From the NCBI GenBank assembly GCA_018700535.1, contig JABITQ010000052.1, positions 1 through 23,300 on the forward strand: a stretch of 23,300 nt of DNA, given 5' to 3'. Below the pieces are notes generated by a model, which saw only the letters and a program-made list of their open reading frames with translations, did no database searches and was not told the DNA's origin. Made by a program: the position numbers and the translations under genes. This document shows positions 1 to 6,321 of the stretch, in pieces (the stretch's first letter is position 1; every line of letters starts with the position of its first letter). This DNA is from Candidatus Uhrbacteria bacterium. Its GTDB lineage: Bacteria; Patescibacteriota; Patescibacteriia; UBA9934; GWF2-40-263.

Positions 1-595
1 GGTATTCCTGCAACGCATCCTTTGCTGTGGACGACAAGAACACGATCCGCGGCTTGTCACCCTTTCCGCGCACAGTAAACTCGTCACGTTTTAAATTCAC
101 CTGTTCAATTTTCAAATTTGAAAGCTCACTCACACGCAGTCCTGTTGAAAACAATAGCTCTAGCACAGACTTGTCGCGCAAACCAATCAACCCTTCACCG
201 TACTTAGAAGGGGCTGCAAGCAAACGACTCAACTCATCAACTTCCAAAAACTCAACAGTACGCATTGTTTGTTTTGAAAGCTCAATCTTATCAGGAGCAA
301 GTGATGAGATGTCTCGCTTTGCCAAATACTTTAATAGGGAACGCAATGCGATCAAGTGATAATTCTGCGTCGACTTTTTTAATGCTTCACCATCACGTCC
401 GTGCATTTGTCGATTGAGCCACAGTCGATACTTGCGGACCATCTCGTCAGAGATTTTCTCGGGCAATGGGTTCTTTGCCCATGTTTGAAACCGGCGCAAA
501 TAAAAATCGTAGTTTTTAATTGTGCGCTCAGAACGCCCGCGCTCAACCTCAAGATACTCGAGGAATTGTGTGATGTGTGTAGAAAGTTTTGACAT
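1..595 (-). CDS. Tyrosine recombinase, XerC/XerD type (C-terminus beyond window)
   Basis: The frame reads leftward from an ATG at 593-595 and stays open to the window edge, giving 198 residues of a family that usually has about 300. Residues 1-100 form the helical SAM-like core-binding domain that clamps DNA. From about residue 113 the catalytic domain begins. The box I arginine is R154 in the motif STGLRVSEL, and the beta-hairpin lysine is K178 in RGKGDK. The HxxR box and the tyrosine nucleophile would lie in the missing part. Such enzymes resolve chromosome dimers at dif or integrate mobile elements; a single-copy housekeeping XerC/D role is likely, but the missing half and absence of a visible attachment site leave this open. 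A perfect TATAAT (607-612, reverse strand) lies 11 bp before the start, so the mRNA leader should be only a few bases long. Confidence 0.93.
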   Translation of the reverse strand, partial: MSKLSTHITQFLEYLEVERGRSERTIKNYDFYLRRFQTWAKNPLPEKISDEMVRKYRLWLNRQMHGRDGEALKKSTQNYHLIALRSLLKYLAKRDISSLAPDKIELSKQTMRTVEFLEVDELSRLLAAPSKYGEGLIGLRDKSVLELLFSTGLRVSELSNLKIEQVNLKRDEFTVRGKGDKPRIVFLSSTAKDALQEY

Positions 596-606
596 AGGCT
601 ACCTAA

Positions 607-612
607 ATTATA
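607..612 (-). promoter_or_regulatory. -10 box of recombinase gene
   Basis: A perfect TATAAT on the reverse strand lies 11 bp upstream of the recombinase ATG. No good -35 box is seen 17 bp further up. The predicted transcript starts about 5 bases before the start codon. Confidence 0.5.
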
Positions 613-672
613 CGACACTTAAACCAATCGCACGAACCTTTTGCCTATGATAGTATGTGCAAGACTTCTCCT

Positions 673-1047
673 ATGAGAACCATGCACTCATTTTCAAAAT
701 TTATCAGCGCAATTGCCCTCATGAGCCTCCTCATGTGTGGCTTTGTGTTCTCCGGCACACTTGGTTGTAATGCCTCAGGAGATTCTAGCGAACTTGTTGG
801 GGGATATTGCTCAACGGAACACGTAACTACCCCAACCATCTGGTCATGGAGCGATGCACACCTAGCGATCGCAGCAAAAAAAGTCGCCCTCCCAGTACTT
901 GCTCTTGTTGCTTTGTTAACAATCCCACTGATCCAAAAACGGCACGATCCATCACACAGCTTTTGGACACGGATCATCGAGCCGACATTACTTGGCTATA
1001 AACACAACGTATTCATACCCCAACTTTCATCAGCTCATGGTTGGTAG
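673..1047 (+). CDS. Small predicted membrane protein, unknown function
   Basis: I do not recognise this 124-residue protein. It has two hydrophobic segments: one near the N-terminus (FISAIALMSLLMCGFVFSG) that could be a signal peptide or membrane anchor, and one in the middle (VALPVLALVALLTIPLI). The segment between them has scattered cysteines but no CxxC redox motif. An in-frame ATG at 655 is only 3 bp from a TATGAT -10 candidate (646-651), so the ATG at 673 or 682 is the more likely start if that promoter is real. The gene lies 52 bp before a DsbA-like gene in the same direction, suggesting co-transcription and an envelope role. It is not a VKOR-type DsbA partner, because the four-helix CxxC core is absent. 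Coding status is moderately sure. Confidence 0.55.
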   Translation: MRTMHSFSKFISAIALMSLLMCGFVFSGTLGCNASGDSSELVGGYCSTEHVTTPTIWSWSDAHLAIAAKKVALPVLALVALLTIPLIQKRHDPSHSFWTRIIEPTLLGYKHNVFIPQLSSAHGW

Positions 1048-1099
1048 CCCTCCCTTTTCTACTCGCTACTTACCTACTCACTACTAATAATTTCTACAT

Positions 1100-1918
1100 A
1101 TGGATCACCCACAACACTCAGCACCACGCCCACCAGAGCCAAAGCACTCACACGGCGTACATCACACAAAAAACTTTTTTGACATCCTTCCTTCAAAGCA
1201 GGCGTTCTGGCTAGGGTTTGCAACAGCAGTCCTTTCAATCGGAACCCTCGGATTCATCATCCTCGGAAGCTGCATGCTTCAGGGAGACTGCGGAGTAACA
1301 GGAATCGCTGCTGCAGACTCTGCTGGGTCTGGCGCGGACACTGTAAAAGCAGCTGACGTTGCGGCGGCTCCAGCGGCTGCAGTTGCTGCAGGAACAATCC
1401 CTGTTGTCACAGATGGTGACTACATCCGCGGAGATGTAAATGCACCGATCACAATTATTGAATACTCCGACTTTGAATGCCCATACTGTGAGCGCTTCCA
1501 CCCAACCATGGAGCAGGTCATGGAGGACTACGCAGGACAAGTACGATGGGTTCTCCGATCATTCCCACTTTCTTTCCACCCAAATGCTGAGGACGCAGGT
1601 GTCGCAGCTGAGTGCGCAGGACAGCAAGGAAAGTTCTGGGAGATGGGAGACGAGTTGTTTGCAAACCGCGCTCGACTTGGAGATGACTTCTACTACGAAA
1701 CTGCAGCAAAGCTCGGTTTGAACGCCGGCACCTTCACAACATGTTACGAAGGAGACGAAGCTCGCGACAAGATCCAGAAGCAAGCACAAGATGGTGCAAG
1801 CGCTGGTGTAACAGGAACACCTGGATCATTCATCATCGACCAAGACGGAAACGCAACACCAATCAAGGGAGCGCTTCCATACAGCTCAGTAGCTGCTGCG
1901 ATCGATAGCATGCTCTAA
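1100..1918 (+). CDS. DsbA-family thiol:disulfide oxidoreductase, membrane anchored
   Basis: The protein has 272 residues. A His/Pro-rich N-terminal tail of about 30 residues is followed by one membrane segment (about residues 36-58), an Ala-rich linker to about residue 98, then a DsbA/BdbD-type thioredoxin fold. The active site is CPYC (C127-P128-Y129-C130) in the context YSDFECPYCERFHP, and the cis-proline loop is GTPGSF (P241). The fold is complete, ending near ALPYSSVAAAIDSML. It should form disulfide bonds in exported proteins, with the catalytic domain outside the membrane. No VKOR or DsbB reoxidation partner is in this window. The start at 1100 has no Shine-Dalgarno sequence; a TAATAA 9 bp upstream could act as a -10 box for a leaderless transcript. 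An intrinsic terminator follows 19 bp after the stop. Confidence 0.93.
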   Translation: MDHPQHSAPRPPEPKHSHGVHHTKNFFDILPSKQAFWLGFATAVLSIGTLGFIILGSCMLQGDCGVTGIAAADSAGSGADTVKAADVAAAPAAAVAAGTIPVVTDGDYIRGDVNAPITIIEYSDFECPYCERFHPTMEQVMEDYAGQVRWVLRSFPLSFHPNAEDAGVAAECAGQQGKFWEMGDELFANRARLGDDFYYETAAKLGLNAGTFTTCYEGDEARDKIQKQAQDGASAGVTGTPGSFIIDQDGNATPIKGALPYSSVAAAIDSML

Positions 1919-1937
1919 GGCAAGAAAACTGGTAATC

Positions 1938-1968
1938 AAAAAACAGACCCTTAACTGGGTCTGTTTTT
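1938..1968. terminator. Bidirectional intrinsic terminator
   Basis: ACAGACCC and GGGTCTGT form the stem around a TTAACT loop, with an A-run before and a T-run after. It ends the DsbA-like gene rightward and the facing coiled-coil gene leftward. Confidence 0.85.
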
Positions 1969-1969
1969 A

Positions 1970-2200
1970 TTAGACAATTTGCAAAGCTGTCTTCAAAGTC
2001 TGAACATCTGCCTCTATGCGCTTTATTCTCTCAAGAGTAAAAAGGCGTTCTTGATCGAGTCGTTCGAGAATCTGACCCTGCTGATCAAAGCGTGTCACAA
2101 CTGTTTCTTTCAAGCTATCAAATTCTTCCTTTGAAGGAAGTTTGTCGATCTTCTCCGACATCTCAAGAAGCTTCTCGATGATTTTATCTTCAGTTTCCAT
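1970..2200 (-). CDS. Short coiled-coil protein, unknown function
   Basis: This 76-residue, charged protein has no cysteine and no membrane segment. It reads as one long amphipathic helix with heptad-like spacing (EDKIIEKLLEMSEKIDKLP, then a KEEFDSLKETV repeat-like section and ERIKRIEADVQTLKTAL). It resembles the many small coiled-coil proteins of this bacterial type; the family is not recognised. I chose the ATG at 2198-2200 over the one at 2204-2206 because an extended -10 box (TGG-TAGTAT, 2210-2218) lies 9 bp from the former and only 3 bp from the latter. Its stop lies inside the shared terminator region with the DsbA-like gene. Confidence 0.7.
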   Translation of the reverse strand: METEDKIIEKLLEMSEKIDKLPSKEEFDSLKETVVTRFDQQGQILERLDQERLFTLERIKRIEADVQTLKTALQIV

Positions 2201-2209
2201 AGTCATTAA

Positions 2210-2218
2210 ATACTACCA
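2210..2218 (-). promoter_or_regulatory. Extended -10 box, leaderless start
   Basis: TGGTAGTAT on the reverse strand, 9 bp before the ATG at 2200. The transcript is predicted to begin at or next to the start codon. Confidence 0.45.
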
Positions 2219-2239
2219 AATAAAGACGATGTCTAACAG

Positions 2240-3457
2240 CTATTCTCCTGCCTGATACTTTGCCAAGCGATTGATTCCAAGTGTTACTAATGCAGCAAGG
2301 AAGAATGCGGAGCCGAGAGAGAAGACTGAGGTTAGCCCAACGAGTAGCAATAGCATCACGACTCTTCCGGCAGACAATGACATTTCTCGAAGCACTGTGT
2401 ACTCATCTACATAATGACCTGAGTCGGCAGCTTGCTCGTACATCATTGTGTCCATAGGTGTGCGGAGCATGATTGAGCCAAAGCTATGGAAGGTAGAGGC
2501 AGCAAACACACCGACAACTGTTTCAACCAATCCTTTACCAACCCACCCAAGTGCGTAAATTCCAGTACCGAGCTTGAGCATCTTTTTCACAGAACGTTTG
2601 TCTGCCTGCTTTCCGACAAACAACTCGAGGGCTAATCCGATAATAACGATCACTGATGTAAACAAACCGACGTTTAGATAATCTCCTTCAAAGAGTGTGT
2701 AGAGAAAAATTGGCCAGACAGTAAACCCAACAATATTCTCCGCACCGAGAGACATCATCGAGATCGACATGCCACGAAACTTTTTTGAGAATAATTTTTG
2801 GAATGATTCAAAAAACCCAAACTCGTACTCAACATCGAAGCGCGGAAGAAAGATCAGTGGGACAATCGATGTTCCTGCAATAATCATTCCAACGAAAAAG
2901 TTCAGCTGATGTCCGTAGGTCATGATGATGTATCCAGCAACAATCGGAGCGATCACACCAATGAGACGCTGTGCTGCATAAAAAACCCCCACTTGAGACC
3001 CTCGCTTTTTCTTGTCTGTAAACTCAGCAAAATCAATATTAAACGGAGACCAATAAAATCCACTCACTATCATGAGTCCAATCATTCCAGTACCCATAAG
3101 GACATATGGATTTATTGCTGAACCTGAATCAAGCAAAAAGAATACCCAGTAAAACACCATCAACCCGAGCGTTCCAATAATCATCGAGATTACCAATCCG
3201 ATGCGCGAAAATATTTTTGCTGCAACAACGTGGAAGGGAAGCTTGAGGGCAAAGTTGATTGCGTACCAAAGGAGCACGAGTTGAATGGAGAATCCAAAAA
3301 ATTCATATAGGAAGATTGCGAGGAACCCTCCAACTAGAGAGGAGGCTGTGAAACCAAGCAGTCGGTTTGTTGCAAGCGCAGGAAGCGCAGGGACATGACC
3401 GATCGAATGTCTGTGGTGACGAAATGGGTGTGATTGGTTTGGATGAGTCTTTGGCAT
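2240..3457 (-). CDS. MFS-type membrane transporter
   Basis: The protein has 405 residues with about ten to twelve hydrophobic helices, the arrangement of a major facilitator superfamily carrier. A cytoplasmic loop with a charged DKKKRGSQVG motif follows the fourth or fifth helix, and a second basic loop (GKQADKRSVKKM) lies between helices in the second half, matching the two-fold MFS layout. No substrate can be assigned; the sequence is of the uncharacterised MFS kind common in small-genome bacteria. The His-rich soluble N-terminus (about 30 residues) is unusual. The frame extends upstream to 3517, but the start at 3455-3457 is preferred because a perfect TATAAT lies 9 bp upstream of it. It is transcribed divergently from the 470-residue unknown. 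Confidence 0.85.
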   Translation of the reverse strand: MPKTHPNQSHPFRHHRHSIGHVPALPALATNRLLGFTASSLVGGFLAIFLYEFFGFSIQLVLLWYAINFALKLPFHVVAAKIFSRIGLVISMIIGTLGLMVFYWVFFLLDSGSAINPYVLMGTGMIGLMIVSGFYWSPFNIDFAEFTDKKKRGSQVGVFYAAQRLIGVIAPIVAGYIIMTYGHQLNFFVGMIIAGTSIVPLIFLPRFDVEYEFGFFESFQKLFSKKFRGMSISMMSLGAENIVGFTVWPIFLYTLFEGDYLNVGLFTSVIVIIGLALELFVGKQADKRSVKKMLKLGTGIYALGWVGKGLVETVVGVFAASTFHSFGSIMLRTPMDTMMYEQAADSGHYVDEYTVLREMSLSAGRVVMLLLLVGLTSVFSLGSAFFLAALVTLGINRLAKYQAGE

Positions 3458-3466
3458 AGTAGTGAC

Positions 3467-3472
3467 ATTATA
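3467..3472 (-). promoter_or_regulatory. -10 box of the MFS gene, leaderless start
   Basis: Perfect TATAAT on the reverse strand, 9 bp before the ATG at 3457. The -35 region (GAGCCG) is poor. It is back to back with the rightward promoter at 3476-3504. Confidence 0.55.
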
Positions 3473-3475
3473 ACA

Positions 3476-3504
3476 TTGACAGTGAAGTCCGGCTCGTATG
3501 TAAT
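3476..3504 (+). promoter_or_regulatory. Sigma70-type promoter of the 470-residue unknown
   Basis: TTGACA (3476-3481), 17-bp spacer, TGTAAT (3499-3504). Transcription should start near 3511, leaving a leader of about 88 nt in which GCGGAC (3524-3529) can pair with GTCCGC (3562-3567). Confidence 0.65.
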
Positions 3505-3598
3505 GCACAAACCGCAATCAAGCGGACCGCTGGGAGTGCGCGCAGGACTGCTCGAAAGGGAGTCCGCCCTAAGACGCATTGCTCGGCATGGATGAACA

Positions 3599-5011
3599 AT
3601 GGGATCGAAATCAACGCAACCGAGACAACGACGAAAAAATGCTCGTCAGCAACTGCAACTCGCGATCACAGAAGGAGAGAAGGATATTCCCCAGTCGCGC
3701 TTCAATAGCGCGCGGCAGCTCCTTCAATCCGGACTGACCCTCAAACAAGAGCATGTTGCTTCTCTCTTCCAGGTTCCTGGAAGAGTGGTGGAAGCAGACA
3801 TCTCAGACTTCGGTCAGATCGTCATCTTGTACGACAACGAGGCTGAGTTGGTTATTGCGCTCTGGAAGGGATTCTCTGAGGAGGGACTGGATCTTGGAAT
3901 GTGCGTCGTAGCGAAGTTTCCGCGTACCAATACGATTTCGTATCTTCACTTCCCTGATAGAAGCAGCGAGCCTGCATACGTCAGAGAAACTCGGTTCGGG
4001 GAGTGCTCGATCCATTGGGGAGAGGAAGAGTTCACAGCCACACTACGCACACAAAAGTTCAGCAACTACTATCTCCATCTCGATGAAGATAGTGGAAAGC
4101 ACATACTCCTCGCCACCAACGATGGAGCAAGGGTAATGTGTTTCAGAGGAGGAGACACTGATCCGTACGAAACATTTCATGCAGAAAGTGGACATGTGCT
4201 TGATCCCATCAGAGTCATCAAAGAGATCGGAACAAACGAACATCGAGCTGTGATGGTGAATTGTAGCGAACTACCAGGTGGTGCATGGGTTCAGGATGCC
4301 CAAATCATGATTGAAAACACATGGGTAAGCAAAGTCTATAAAGCCATTCACATCAAAAGCTTTGGACTCAGAAAACTCACTCCGGACACCGAACCAACAC
4401 ACTGTTTCGTTGCACGGTCTTTTGAGAACAAAATGTTGCTTGTTCACCCAGATGGAGAAATCGATCTAGGTGATGGCTGGGACTTCTGCGAAGAAGCAGT
4501 TCATGTGCTCGATGATGGACGTCTCATCTTACATAACATGGGCACCAAAGTTCTGTTCGACCCGCTCAACCCTGGTTGGGGTCCATACACTGGGATCCAC
4601 CTCGCGCAGTCAGTGCAATACTGGTCAAAACCCAGTGTTGGTGACCGCACTCTTGATTATCTGGTTGTGCTGGGTCAAGGGACGTACAAGCAGCACGAAG
4701 TCCGAATCCACATGCTTGGGATACCTAGAGGTCATTTCAGCGTCAATGAACCACTCTTCGGAGCCACCGACATGCTGATCGTCGGTGATGTGATTCTGAC
4801 CCAAACCAAAAATAGGCTTGGGCAACGCGTCCTGCACTGGAATCGTGACTGGTGGTACCCTTCTCCAGCTTTGTCGGGGAATCTTCCACTCCATGGTGAC
4901 TTTGGTCGCCTCAAGCAAGTTGGCCCACACAAGGTGATGAGCTGGAAGTGCGAAGGCAACAACTTTGCTGTGATTATCTACGACACACAAAGCAAAGCCT
5001 TTCGCTTTTAA
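3599..5011 (+). CDS. Uncharacterised 470-residue protein, beta-rich
   Basis: I do not recognise the family. The first 30 residues are basic and Gln/Arg-rich (QPRQRRKNARQQLQLA). From about residue 60 to the end the sequence is made of short beta-type stretches alternating with Gly/Asp/Asn turns (for example ISDFGQIVILYDN, GKHILLATNDGARVMC, DGRLILHNMGTKVLFDP), the look of a beta-propeller, though no repeat consensus is clear enough to name it. It has no signal peptide and no membrane segment, so it should be cytoplasmic. It is a single-gene transcription unit with its own TTGACA promoter and an intrinsic terminator. The start has only a weak GGATGA ribosome site 5 bp upstream. The neighbours give no hint of function. 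Confidence 0.8.
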   Translation: MGSKSTQPRQRRKNARQQLQLAITEGEKDIPQSRFNSARQLLQSGLTLKQEHVASLFQVPGRVVEADISDFGQIVILYDNEAELVIALWKGFSEEGLDLGMCVVAKFPRTNTISYLHFPDRSSEPAYVRETRFGECSIHWGEEEFTATLRTQKFSNYYLHLDEDSGKHILLATNDGARVMCFRGGDTDPYETFHAESGHVLDPIRVIKEIGTNEHRAVMVNCSELPGGAWVQDAQIMIENTWVSKVYKAIHIKSFGLRKLTPDTEPTHCFVARSFENKMLLVHPDGEIDLGDGWDFCEEAVHVLDDGRLILHNMGTKVLFDPLNPGWGPYTGIHLAQSVQYWSKPSVGDRTLDYLVVLGQGTYKQHEVRIHMLGIPRGHFSVNEPLFGATDMLIVGDVILTQTKNRLGQRVLHWNRDWWYPSPALSGNLPLHGDFGRLKQVGPHKVMSWKCEGNNFAVIIYDTQSKAFRF

Positions 5012-5035
5012 CTAGAATCGCCGCAAATAACCCCT

Positions 5036-5067
5036 GAACCCCGCTGTACGAGTGGGGTTCTTCTTTT
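5036..5067 (+). terminator. Intrinsic terminator
   Basis: GAACCCC (5036-5042) pairs with GGGGTTC (5054-5060), followed by TTCTTTT. It ends the 470-residue unknown. Confidence 0.85.
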
Positions 5068-5077
5068 ACCCAAATCA

Positions 5078-5106
5078 TTGACACAATAGCCGATATTAGC
5101 TACGCT
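5078..5106 (+). promoter_or_regulatory. rpsO promoter
   Basis: TTGACA (5078-5083), 17-bp spacer, TACGCT (5101-5106). Transcription should start near 5113, about 77 nt before rpsO. Confidence 0.65.
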
Positions 5107-5120
5107 ACCACCGTTATTCA

Positions 5121-5160
5121 CTTATCAAGGACGTTTTCTTGGATAAGGATTGAGCTCCTT
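5121..5160 (+). promoter_or_regulatory. rpsO leader with two competing stems (candidate S15 autoregulation)
   Basis: CTTATC-AAG (5121-5129) pairs with CTT-G-GATAAG (5138-5147), a 9-bp stem with one bulged G. AAGGA (5145-5149) can instead pair with TCCTT (5156-5160); the two stems overlap at 5145-5147 and exclude each other. Leaders that bind S15 and control rpsO are known in several phyla with unrelated folds; that this is another is inference. Confidence 0.35.
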
Positions 5161-5189
5161 TCTCTAGGATAACGCCACGAAATATACCT

Positions 5190-5453
5190 ATGCTCACAGC
5201 AAAGAAAAAGCAGAAGATCATCACAACGTACCGAACACACGCGTCTGACACTGGGTCACCGCAGGTACAAATCGCTATTTTAACAGCAGAAATTGCTGAC
5301 CTCACCAAGCACCTTAGAGGTCACAAGAAGGACAACTCATCACGCCGCGGTTTGATCAAGAAAGTAAACGAACGCCGCCGCCTATTGCAGTATCTTGAAC
5401 GCGAAGACGAAAAGGCTTTTACCAAGCTCAAGACTGCTCTTGCACTGAGATAA
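5190..5453 (+). CDS. rpsO: 30S ribosomal protein S15
   Basis: The protein has 87 residues, close to the usual 89, and aligns along its whole length with S15: the helical N-terminus (LTAKKKQKIITTYRTHASDTGS), the PQVQIAILTAEIADLTKHLRGHKKD core and the RRGLIKKVNERRRLLQYLE segment that binds 16S rRNA helices 20-22. S15 is a primary binder in assembly of the 30S platform. No Shine-Dalgarno sequence lies at normal distance (AGGAT is about 20 nt upstream), so initiation may depend on the leader fold. An intrinsic terminator follows 8 bp after the stop. pnp, its classical partner, lies one gene downstream. Confidence 0.98.
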   Translation: MLTAKKKQKIITTYRTHASDTGSPQVQIAILTAEIADLTKHLRGHKKDNSSRRGLIKKVNERRRLLQYLEREDEKAFTKLKTALALR

Positions 5454-5461
5454 TTTAGAGA

Positions 5462-5495
5462 ACCCCCGCCTATAAGCGGGGGTCTTCTCGTTTTT
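5462..5495 (+). terminator. Intrinsic terminator after rpsO
   Basis: ACCCCCGC (5462-5469) and GCGGGGGT (5476-5483) form a strong stem with loop CTATAA, followed by CTTCTCGTTTTT. A second small stem, GGGCC/GGCCC (5500-5520), lies just downstream and 8 bp before the next gene. Confidence 0.88.
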
Positions 5496-5528
5496 AACTG
5501 GGCCATTATTTTTTCGGCCCCAAATACT

Positions 5529-6170
5529 ATGTTTAAGCACAAAGACCAACGTGTCGGAGTTTTTATCGACACACAAAATATGTACTACTCTGCGCGAAAC
5601 CTTTTTAAACGCAAAGTAAACTTTAAGAACATCGTGGAGGACGCTGTGGCAGGACGAAGACTTATCCGCGCAAATGCCTACGTTGTTCGCACAAAGGGAG
5701 AGGAGGAGCGACCATTTTTTGAAGCCTTGCAGAAGTCCGGAATCGAGACTCGAGAGAAAGAGCTTCAGGAGTATCAGAATGGAAACAAGAAGGCAGACTG
5801 GGATGTAGGTTTGGCAATCGATGTCGTACAGATGCTCGACATGCTCGACGTGGTAGTCATCGCAAGTGGTGACGGAGATTACATTCCGCTCGTTGAGTAC
5901 TGTCAGGGACGCGGACGCATGGTTGAGATCATGGCGTTTGGTGAGACAACTTCATCAAACCTCCTCGACTACGTTCACGACTACACAAACCTTTCTGAAA
6001 ACAGACGTCGTTACCTTATTGGACCCATCCTAAAAGGAGGAACTAAAAAGGTGACTAAAGGCAAGACAAAAGAAAGTGCACCAGAACCAGAAGAAGAGAA
6101 GCAGGGTTTCTTCATGGCCACAGACAACGATGACCAAGAAGAAAACCGCGGACGTCGATTAGAATTTTAA
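5529..6170 (+). CDS. NYN-domain (LabA/PIN-like) putative ribonuclease
   Basis: The protein has 213 residues. Residues 8-155 form an NYN domain, the PIN-like nuclease fold: D14 in VFIDTQN, D90 and D92 in KADWDVGLAID, and D115 and D117 in SGDGDY are the acidic residues expected to bind metal. Residues 170-213 are a Lys/Glu-rich disordered tail. NYN/LabA proteins are thought to cut RNA. Here the gene sits between rpsO and pnp, which supports a part in RNA processing or decay. No promoter of its own was found; read-through from rpsO or an unseen promoter is needed. The ATG has no Shine-Dalgarno, and a GGGCC/GGCCC stem (5500-5520) ends 8 bp before it. Substrate and partners are unknown. Confidence 0.9.
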   Translation: MFKHKDQRVGVFIDTQNMYYSARNLFKRKVNFKNIVEDAVAGRRLIRANAYVVRTKGEEERPFFEALQKSGIETREKELQEYQNGNKKADWDVGLAIDVVQMLDMLDVVVIASGDGDYIPLVEYCQGRGRMVEIMAFGETTSSNLLDYVHDYTNLSENRRRYLIGPILKGGTKKVTKGKTKESAPEPEEEKQGFFMATDNDDQEENRGRRLEF

Positions 6171-6183
6171 ACGCAGGGGACCG

Positions 6184-6232
6184 GGCGCGATGTTTTGAGA
6201 ACGAAACCAATTCGTTCATAACACATCGCGCC
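6184..6232. repeat. 49-bp imperfect inverted repeat between NYN gene and pnp
   Basis: GGCGCGATGT (6184-6193) is the exact reverse complement of ACATCGCGCC (6223-6232). Inside, GAACGAA (6199-6205) pairs with TTCGTTC (6211-6217) around the loop ACCAA. The 5-nt segments between the two stems do not pair. No T-run follows, so it is not a standard intrinsic terminator. As RNA it would be a stable 3'-end hairpin for the NYN mRNA; as DNA it covers the region just before the pnp -10 box. Confidence 0.75.
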
Positions 6233-6241
6233 TAGTGCCGA

Positions 6242-6247
6242 TATAAT
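6242..6247 (+). promoter_or_regulatory. -10 box of pnp
   Basis: Perfect TATAAT with no good -35 box. Transcription should begin near 6254, a few bases before the leader hairpin. Confidence 0.45.
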
Positions 6248-6257
6248 TATTCACCCT

Positions 6258-6311
6258 CCTGTAGAGACACAAAGATTTCGAGTATTGCTCGACGTCTTGA
6301 GCCTCTACAGG
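6258..6311 (+). promoter_or_regulatory. pnp leader hairpin enclosing the ribosome-binding site
   Basis: CCTGTAGAG (6258-6266) is the exact complement of CTCTACAGG (6303-6311). Inside, TCGAG (6278-6282) pairs with CTCGA (6288-6292). The only purine-rich ribosome site before pnp, AGGA (6309-6312), lies in the right arm. In E. coli the pnp leader forms a stem that RNase III cuts and PNPase then degrades to repress its own translation; this hairpin occupies the same place, but the mechanism is inferred. Confidence 0.55.
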
Positions 6312-6321
6312 ACACACACAT

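Noticed and set aside
27..359. Forward frame of 110 residues
   Set aside because: It is antisense to the recombinase, whose R154 and K178 motifs read on the reverse strand.
3458..3517. N-terminal extension of the MFS protein to 3517
   Set aside because: It would place the -10 box inside the gene, and the added residues are not hydrophobic or conserved-looking.
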